A stretch of 64,000 bases of DNA from Endocalyx cinctus (Eukaryota > Ascomycota > Sordariomycetes > Amphisphaeriales > Apiosporaceae), in the NCBI GenBank assembly GCA_001600455.1, contig BCKC01000001.1, positions 1,390,441 to 1,454,440 on the forward strand, in the 5' to 3' direction. The notes under the pieces were generated by a model. The model was not told the DNA's origin. It worked only from the letters and a program-made list of their open reading frames with translations, and did not search any database. A program made the position numbers and the translations under genes. Numbering within the stretch: position 1 is the stretch's first letter; every line of letters begins with the position of its first letter. Below are positions 57,447-64,000 of the stretch, one piece after another.

Positions 57447-58295
57447 ATGGCTATCGGGCTCGAAATCCCCGTTTTTGGTGGGGACGCCGCATTAAATGCA
57501 GTTGAACTAGGCGCGAGACGTATCGAACTCAACGCCACCGGTTCTTACGGAGCTGGCGGTTTGACACCTACTCAGGATGACCTGAACCAGGTGACTGGCT
57601 TAAAAATACCCATACGAATCATGATCAGGCCACGAGGGCCGCCGTCGCAGTCGCCGGCAAACTCCGAGAGCCGGACGGAGCGCGATTTCATCTACACCGA
57701 CGAGGAGTTTGCTCAGATGGAAGAAAGAATCCGCTATTTCAAAGGAACGGGCCTGCTGAGCGAGGGAAGAGGCGACGGATTTGTTTTTGGGATCCTCGAG
57801 GAGGAAGAAAGCTCGGAAAATATAGCTTCGGGAACAGCAGCACGGAAATGTTGGGTCGATAAAAGGAGATGCACTCGTCTGGTGGAAGAATCGCGGCCTT
57901 TTAAAGTCGTATTTCATCGAGCTTATGACGAGATTGTCAGCTGCGACGATAACAACTGCGAAACATCAGCTGATAGCCTCATCCTGTCGTGGAGCAAGGG
58001 GCTCGACGATCTTGCGAGCTGTGGGTTCAATGCTGTGCTTACCTCAGGCGGATTAGGTAAGGCGCATCAAAATGTAGACTTGCTGAAGAAGATAATTCCT
58101 AAGGCTACGGCTCTCGGCATCGAAGTTATTATTGGTGGCGGAGTACGGAAGGTAAATACCGGAGATTTGGTTAAGAAATTAGAGCTATACGAAAAAGCTC
58201 AATATACTTTCTTACATTCCGCTTGCCTCTCGGTGGATACATCTAAGAATATTGATGCGGAGGAAGCTCGAGGTATCATAGCGCAGCTTGAGTAA
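57447..58295 (+). CDS. CutC-family protein (copper homeostasis family)
   Basis: Single exon, 282 aa. The TIM-barrel CutC family is recognised from LEIPVFGGDAALNAVELGAR, IELNATGSYGAGGLTPTQDD, the segment PIRIMIRPRG, FKVVFHRAYDEI and the barrel end VLTSGGLGKAH ... IIGGGVRK. Compared with bacterial CutC, it carries inserts around residues 68-80 and 115-145, as fungal members do. The copper role of CutC proteins is disputed even in bacteria, so only the family can be stated. The ATG at 57447 was chosen over upstream in-frame non-ATG codons because MAIGLEIPVFG aligns with the family start. Confidence 0.88.
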   Translation: MAIGLEIPVFGGDAALNAVELGARRIELNATGSYGAGGLTPTQDDLNQVTGLKIPIRIMIRPRGPPSQSPANSESRTERDFIYTDEEFAQMEERIRYFKGTGLLSEGRGDGFVFGILEEEESSENIASGTAARKCWVDKRRCTRLVEESRPFKVVFHRAYDEIVSCDDNNCETSADSLILSWSKGLDDLASCGFNAVLTSGGLGKAHQNVDLLKKIIPKATALGIEVIIGGGVRKVNTGDLVKKLELYEKAQYTFLHSACLSVDTSKNIDAEEARGIIAQLE

Positions 58296-59007
58296 ATAAT
58301 ATAAGCATCATAGATGCAAGATCACCTTTTCCATACTAGAACCACGGTCTCGCCAGTCGTGAAGATCTTTAACCGTACAATTACCCGAATATAGATAGCT
58401 CATCTAAGAACTGAGGCGATTGCTATCCATAAATAATAATGCCTAGTCTAGCCATGGAAGAAAGAGAAATTGTTAGCTTGTGTGATATCTTGAAATTTGC
58501 TCAATCACAAACTTGCCTTACACATTCGTGATAAGCCAGTTGAACGTGTAGTTATAATACGTGTCGTACTATTACATCTATCCTCCAATAATGGTGCCAT
58601 TTCGATAGTTATCCATGCTTATGTGGAGGCTCCGGGCTGCTAAGCTCGCTATCGGCTTGCTCCGGTATTGTCCCACATCAAAGCAGGTTCTCCGCAATCG
58701 GGTTTCCGTTGATAAGGAATTACCTGGGTTACACAGCATCGCTATAAATTCTAATCACCGTCTCTCCTCTTTGTCGACAATGTATCATTTGGCCTGTACG
58801 AGCTCATACTTTCTTTAGCAGTAGTAGACCTATCAATTTATCGGCTTACCTACCCATTTATTTAGCGTCTGATTCGGAGGTAAGTGGGGTTTTCTGGAAA
58901 TAGCCCTGGAGGTAAGGATAGTAGCTGACATGACTGCATGACTAGATTCACCTTGTTTCACCTCAAATAACGACAAAAAGCGACAAATTACGATTCAATT
59001 TTCAGCC
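58296..59007. other. intergenic region, no gene seen
   Basis: About 700 bp upstream of the 2OG oxygenase gene; no coding evidence. A frame of 67 codons at 58615-58818 has no family resemblance. Confidence 0.6.
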
Positions 59008-60285
59008 ATGGCGGAAACCACGTACTCGGATCGGACCATTCCCAAAATCTCGCTGCACGACTTCGAGAAGCGCATCGAGACGATCACGGCGGAGCTAATC
59101 GCGGCAGCCGAGACGGACGGATTTTTCGCGCTCGTGGACCACGGTATTTCGGAGAAGGAGGTCGAGGACCAGTTTACCGAGGCGGAGCGCTTCTTCGCGC
59201 TGCCGGACGAGGTGAAGGCCACGGTGCCGTACATGCGCAACTGCGGGTGGGAGAAGCGAGAGCAGGTCCGGCCGAGCACCGGGCAGGCCGACCAGAAGGA
59301 GAGCTACCAGATGCAGTTCAGCGACGCGATGGAAGGCATGTGGCTCCCCGAGGAGACCCTCCCCGAGTTCCGCGAACGCAGCTTGGCGTTTATGCGCAGG
59401 GTGCAAAAGTTGTCGGAGAAGCTTATGGTATGCTTCGCGCGGGGGTTGGGATTCGAAGACGACTATTTCATCAAGGCCCATGACATATCGCGACCGAACT
59501 CTCAGACTACGCTTCGAGCGTTGCACTACTTTGCCCTGGATCCAACGGTTCCAACCCCTGAGGGATATTGCCGTGCCGGCGCCCACGCAGATTGGGGATT
59601 TTTGACCTTATTGTTTCAACGACCTGGCCAGAGCGGTCTTGAGATTTGTCCAGGCCGAGAGGTATATACCCAGTTTGGATCGGGTGACATGTGGACCAAA
59701 GTTGAACCCGTGGCCGGTGAGATTGTCGTAAGTATCGAAAACTTCCATACTTCTAAAAGCTTTAAAATTGTGTATATCAAACCATCCGTGCTAGGTTTTC
59801 AAGCTTGTGTCCGGCATATTCTAGAATCTAGAGCGTTGTTTACTAACAAATAGTGATCCTGCGTATTTAGTGTAATATGTAAGTGCTCTCCTCCCCCTTT
59901 TCGTCTGTAGATGTCTGCTTTTTGCGTATTCTTCGAAATGTATATATATATATATATGACAAGATAGATTTAACTGATAACTTGGTATAGTGGTGATCTA
60001 CTCATGAGCTGGAGTGATGATCGCTTCAAATCTACGTATCATCGGGTCAAGACACCCACAAACCCAGATACTGACCACTTCGGCGCACGATACAGCTTGG
60101 CATTTTTTAACCAGCCAAACAAAGACTGCGAGATCCAGGGTCCCCTACAGAAATACCCCGTGGTAACTGGATCGCAGTTTATACAGGCAGCTATCAACCG
60201 AAACTACGCGGCCCTTGAAGTCCAAAAGGCAGCAATGAGTAAACCAGAGGGGTCAGGTGGTATTTTAGTATCTGCTGCTTCATGA
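59008..60285 (+). CDS. 2-oxoglutarate/Fe(II) dioxygenase (isopenicillin-N-synthase-like fold) with microexon
   Basis: Three coding exons: 59008-59727, an 8-nt microexon 59871-59878 (TGTAATAT), and 59991-60285; 340 aa. The N-terminal DIOX_N part shows TDGFFALVDHGI. The iron-binding triad is His193 and Asp195 in HADWGFLTLL plus His260 in STYHRV, and the 2-oxoglutarate-binding pair is Arg276/Ser278 (ARYSLAFF). The microexon is required to write GEIVCNIGDLLMSWSDDRF, the strongly conserved strand between the triad residues. Without it no donor/acceptor pair joins the flanking exons in frame at the right place. The microexon is flanked by a CTAAC branch and TTTAG acceptor on the left and a GTAAGT donor on the right. 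Substrate is unknown; relatives include ethylene-forming-enzyme-like and gibberellin-type oxygenases. Intron 2 contains a TA microsatellite. Confidence 0.87.
59940..59958. repeat. TA dinucleotide microsatellite in intron 2 of the 2OG oxygenase gene
   Basis: Nine or so TA units directly visible inside the second intron. Confidence 0.9.
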
Positions 60286-60974
60286 TTTGAAAACATCAAC
60301 TCCAGTCTTCAAGTCTTCTCGATACCAAAATTTGAAAGTGGCATTGAATTTTAAGTATGAAATGTATCAGAGAAGTTGCAGGAGTATGAAATAATTGGAC
60401 AAAGAGAATAAAAGAATTCAGATTGGACAAATAGTTTTATGTTTGTGTACTCTTGTATTTCGTGTTTAATGATATATACACGTTATAAGAATAATATACT
60501 CGCTGATTTCCTTAGAATTATTGGGTTATACATTATATTTATACTGGTTTAGTGAGTCTATCTATAGCGTAATTTACCGGACATCTACCGCTAAAGTCTA
60601 GCGTAGATAGACGCGCGAAGGCAACGCGTTTCAAATCCACCCATACCTGACTTACCTGAACTGGGTACCTTATTTTTTTTACATTAACCAATTTTTTTTT
60701 TTTTTTTTCTAATATGTAAACAATTATCACCCTCTTTCCTCCTCATTTTATCCGTTATAAAATTTTTTGTAAATTTTTTTCGATCTCATTTATATGATTA
60801 AATCATACCGAAAACATACAATTCATTGATCAATTGATCTTTCTTTCTTCGATTTTTTTTTTCCTCAAAGGAAAAATAAAATAAAATAAAATAAAAAATA
60901 CCTTTAACCACGCCAAGAGCAGTTCGCCTCCACCCTTTCGTTTTGCCTTGATTCTTCTGCACATCGTCACCACA
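60286..60974. other. intergenic region, no gene seen
   Basis: About 690 bp. T runs at 60672-60680 and 60692-60709, and a short A/T-rich repeat (AAAAT units) at 60885-60898 just upstream of the AT-hook gene. An ACGCGT near 60625 may or may not be functional. A segment near 60590-60650 looks faintly tRNA-like but does not fold. Confidence 0.55.
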
Positions 60975-61774
60975 ATGGCACCCACGCGGCCCAAAGAGAA
61001 CGGAGACGCAACCGAGGTACCAGTCAAGCGCGGTCGCGGCAGACCTCCTAAGAACGGTATCGCACCCCAGCCGCGACCCGTTCCTTCGGGCAAGCCTCGA
61101 GGTCGGCCTAAGGGAAGCGGCGGTGTGAAGAAGTCGACCACCACCCCTAAAGTTGCGAAGACCTCGACCACCCCCAAGGTCGCCGGTCGCGGTCGCGGAA
61201 GGCCGAGTCGCGGATCTATGGCGGAGGCCGGATCGACGAACGCTACCCCGAAGAAGGCGACAACGCCCAAGTCCGCGACGAAGTCGAAGAAAGCCGCCGG
61301 AAGCGCTAGCAAGCCCGGCCGTAAATCGCGTAAGAGTGAAGTTATCGAAGAGCCTGAAGAACAGGAAGAAATCGACCTAGGTATTGATTTAGAGGAAGAG
61401 GGTATGTATAAGATTTTTTTTTTTTCATTAATATTTGATAATCTTTTTTTTTTTCTACCCAATCCTTCTCTCAACATATAGTTGTTGCATTTTGGAAGTG
61501 AATTCTTAATTATGGCAAGAGTCTTGATGCGCGCGTCCACATATATGCGTCTACATTAAAGACAGAGCATCTTTGCTGACAATCTTCCCATTTTCGCATC
61601 TAAATAGACGATGCTGAGGCTGATGTCGCATTAGACGATGACGCCGAAGACGCCCTTGAAGAAGATGATGACGAAGATGTTCTAGAGGTTAGCACCGATC
61701 TTGATTTAGTTCCAAATATTCTACGCGCATTATGACATCTTAACTGATTGAAACGTCCTCTGCAGGACGATTAG
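60975..61774 (+). CDS. AT-hook protein
   Basis: Three exons (60975-61401, 61608-61687, 61766-61774), 171 aa. Three AT-hooks with the GRP core are present: KRGRGRPPK (about residues 17-25), KPRGRPKG (about 42-49) and GRGRGRPSRG (about 72-81), separated by Ala/Thr/Lys-rich stretches (TTTPKVAK). The tail is strongly acidic (EEPEEQEEIDL, then DDDAEDALEEDDDEDVLEDD). Such HMGA-like proteins bind the minor groove of AT-rich DNA and act in chromatin. The last coding exon holds only two codons and the stop; its donor (GTTAGC) is weak, and reading through would instead add 15 residues. Only the last junction is uncertain. Confidence 0.8.
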
Positions 61775-62414
61775 AATAATGACCAACAACCCACCTCCTT
61801 CTTTGATACCATTAAAAGAATAAGTGGTTACCAGGGCAGGAGGTAAACTGAAAACAAGAAAGAAAGAAAAGAAAAAAAAAAACCCCCCACTAGGCTCGGT
61901 TTTGTTTCCAGCGTCCTTCTCGATCCCCTGCGTCTTTCGGTATGATTCCCATTTTTCGACACGAATAAGAACTCTATGCGATATGCGATGGGATTGGATG
62001 ATATTTTTTTTCTTCTCTTATCTTCTCTCTTATACGGATGAAGATTCGAGATTGGGGATAGGCGTGCGTGATTGGTTAATCGGCTGGTAATATGGTAAAG
62101 CCCCTCAAGGCTACAAATATTACGATTATTATGGCGTTTTTTTCGTGAATTAATACTAGTTACTGCACGCTTCTATTTGAAGCACAATACACTAGATTTC
62201 CGTAGCGGACCTCCACCAGTAAATTTGATTATCCCGTCACAAGGTTTGCGCCTGCCGTTGATGAATCTAGAATATTCTTGATGTTGGGGCTAGCATTGAC
62301 ATACGGCCGACGATCTGCGATGTCATCCGACTTACTTCGGTCTTTGGCTTATAATTACAACGTTTCCAAGTAGTGTACACAGTCTTGACTAAACATGAGC
62401 CATAATAGCTTTAT
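61775..62414. other. convergent intergenic region
   Basis: 3' flanks of the AT-hook and HNT3 genes; purine-rich near 61850-61885. No gene seen. Confidence 0.6.
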
Positions 62415-63413
62415 TTACTCTTTCTTCCACTTCTCAAACTCCTCATCCAGGTGCTCTTTTAATTGCTTAAACTTATTCTCGAAGTTCTTCCCGCAGCGCC
62501 AACATCGCAGATCCCCCTGCATGTAACCTCCATGGCCGGGATGTCTTCGCGGGTCATCCTTAGCCAGCGGGAAATCCGCCACGTCGATTAGGAAAGGCGT
62601 GTTGAACGAGAGGTAATGTTTCTTATGTCGCATACACTGGGACACCATGTCTCGGGACAGGACGTGGACGTGCAGGTCGTTCATGGACGGGTGAGCATGT
62701 ATGCCGACGAGGATCTCCTTTTCCCAATCGCGACCGGGCGGCAGCTCCTTGGCGGCATCGTCGCCTTCGCCTTCACCTTCGTCCTCTCCGTTCAGGACGG
62801 CCTCCCGCCGGCGATCCCGCTCGCTGTCCTTACCGTACAGCCTCTGCAACTCCTTGGCGACGAGCCGCTTCAGCTTCAGCGTCTCGGCCTGGACCGCGGC
62901 CAGGAAATCGGCGTCCTCGAAGGCGTCGAACGGGTGGAGCCGGCCGCGCTCCGTCCGCCGCGGCAGGAGCAGCGTGTGCACCGACGACTTCGGGTACAGG
63001 TCGTTGATGGCGACGAAGTTCTCGTCGTGGTAGATCACCCGGCTCGCGGGGAAGGACGCAGGGTCCGCCGTGTACGCGCCCAGGCCGTCCCGCGGTTTCA
63101 GGGATTTCGTTACGGGCGATCGCGTCGACGCTAAGGTTCGCGGCTCCGTCCCCTTCGCAGGCATTTTAGCCGGTTTTCGTGACATGAGCTCTGTGACTAC
63201 GTTTTTTTTTTTTAAGGTTTAGTTTAAATGGTGAAACTAGCATTCAAGCGTTATTCTGTTTGGGTAGATTCGTGAAATTGTCTCGCTGATCTACGTACAT
63301 GCGCTGCGCTTGGTCCCTTGACTTACACCGGCCGTGCTCGGTTCTGGGACCGGGGCTTTACCGACGATCTCCTCCTGCGTAATCGCATCTTCCGGGTCCG
63401 TGTCTCGTGACAT
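62415..63413 (-). CDS. HNT3: aprataxin-like HIT-zinc finger protein (DNA 5'-AMP hydrolase)
   Basis: Two exons on the minus strand (63299-63413, 62415-63196), 298 aa. The HIT domain contains NDLYPKSSVHTLLLPRR and the histidine triad MNDLHVHVLSRD (His214/His216 in this numbering). The C-terminal C2HE zinc finger reads LRCWRCGKNFENKFKQLKEH. Aprataxin/Hnt3 removes AMP left on DNA 5' ends by abortive ligation. The first exon was found by its GTACGT donor and by the seam it makes, KRSAFTELMSRKPAK, which matches the start of fungal Hnt3. Starting at the Met of exon 2 would lose 42 residues. A Glu/Asp-rich insert (EDEGEGEGDDAA) splits the HIT domain. Confidence 0.92.
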
Positions 63414-64000
63414 GCTGTGTGACTTAGGCATTACCTAGGTACCTAAGTAATGGATAGGGTTCGATAAAATCTATAGGATTCGTAACTGCGCCTTCGTGCC
63501 GAACCTATCATATGCAGCGCCTGCAAGCTGCACGTTGTAGCAGGTTTTTCCCTGTAACTTGGATACGGTTATGATCTCGTTTTGATCAATCGTCTCTAAG
63601 AAGAAGACTTCTTATAGATATAGGAAGCACACTAGAAAAACTATAAAATAACAATTCTACGAGAATTCTGGTTTGTTTATTTGTTTGCAAGGGAGCAGTG
63701 CTTGGTAGTTATATGGATATGATATACTCACCAAAAGATACTATTATGTATAAAGTATTGTGCCTTCACAGCTGTCGTAGTGCGTGGGAGAAGGCCGTTA
63801 ATTCATTATATTACAGTGCATTACTGTATACTAGCTACCCCACCATTCTCTATTTTAATAATAAGCTTAAGTTGCTACCTGGCAGCCTAGCAGCCTAGCC
63901 GCCTAGGCAGCTGAGAAGGTTTGCAATTACTGACTGATCAGTGCACTGTTTCACAGTGTTTCTCTTACCACTATTTATACTGTACAAAATTTCTCTCTAG
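63414..64000. other. window-end intergenic region, no gene seen
   Basis: Upstream of HNT3; contains an ACCTAGGTACCTAAGTAATG word (63433-63452) and GCAGCCTAG repeats near 63882-63902. No coding evidence. Confidence 0.55.

Noticed and set aside
60590..60660. tRNA-like stretch with TTTCAAATCCAC resembling a B box
   Set aside because: The putative T stem does not pair, no acceptor stem or anticodon arm can be drawn, and there is no matching A box at the right distance.
62616..63134. 172-codon plus-strand frame opposite HNT3
   Set aside because: Antisense shadow of a GC-rich exon; no motif, while the minus strand encodes a complete HIT and zinc-finger protein.

Overview
The window is nuclear DNA from a filamentous ascomycete (Pezizomycotina, most likely Sordariomycetes). 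This is inferred from short introns of about 50-145 nt (a few longer) with GTAAGT/GTATGT-type donors, CTAAC/CTAAT-like branch points and CAG/TAG acceptors. It is supported by single-copy eukaryotic housekeeping genes of fungal type and AT-rich intergenic DNA with poly-A/T tracts. I found no tRNA, rRNA, CRISPR array or recognisable transposon. All gene models were built by eye from conserved protein sequence and splice sites, so exon edges are predictions.

Layout. 1-9.6 kb: a Tyr-phosphatase-family protein, a TRM140/METTL2-type tRNA methyltransferase, mitochondrial COQ10, and a coiled-coil/ubiquitin-like-domain protein. About 9.5-13.6 kb is gene-free. 13.6-22.6 kb: EMC2 (ER membrane insertase), AP-3 delta adaptin and an F-BAR/DEP/RhoGAP protein. 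24.6-33.6 kb: a membrane dipeptidase, mitochondrial ribosomal protein uS13m, ER cyclophilin B, TRM112, BIG1/VOA1-like protein and RRP17. 33.9-37.4 kb: tropomyosin and a securin candidate. 38.4-44.4 kb: an SDR oxidoreductase, GEP4 phosphatase, ORC2 and a GFA/CENP-V-fold protein. 45.3-47.7 kb is a looser pocket holding a Nudix-family protein with a wrecked catalytic box and an APH-type kinase without its N-lobe. 48.4-52.7 kb: a small membrane protein, RFC4 and the ornithine acetyltransferase ArgJ/ARG7. 52.7-55.4 kb is gene-free. 55.4-63.4 kb: a Myb-like protein with an internal duplication, CutC, a 2OG-Fe(II) oxygenase with an 8-nt microexon, an AT-hook protein and the aprataxin homologue HNT3.

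Genes alternate in strand with many divergent and convergent pairs, and I see no biosynthetic cluster. Three genes belong to DNA replication or chromosome segregation (ORC2, RFC4, securin candidate). ORC2 and RFC4 carry ACGCGT (MluI cell-cycle box) motifs upstream, two of them in RFC4. ArgJ has a perfect TGACTCA (Gcn4/CPC1) site upstream.

The most interesting points are: extreme 5' exon structures (start codon split AT|G in AP-3 delta, a 3-nt coding first exon in uS13m, 5 nt in the ubiquitin-like-domain gene); the 8-nt microexon; a cyclophilin B gene able to make either an HVEL-ended or a membrane-anchored protein; the securin candidate; the probable Nudix pseudoenzyme; and a 9-bp motif TACGGAGTA that recurs only in intergenic DNA.
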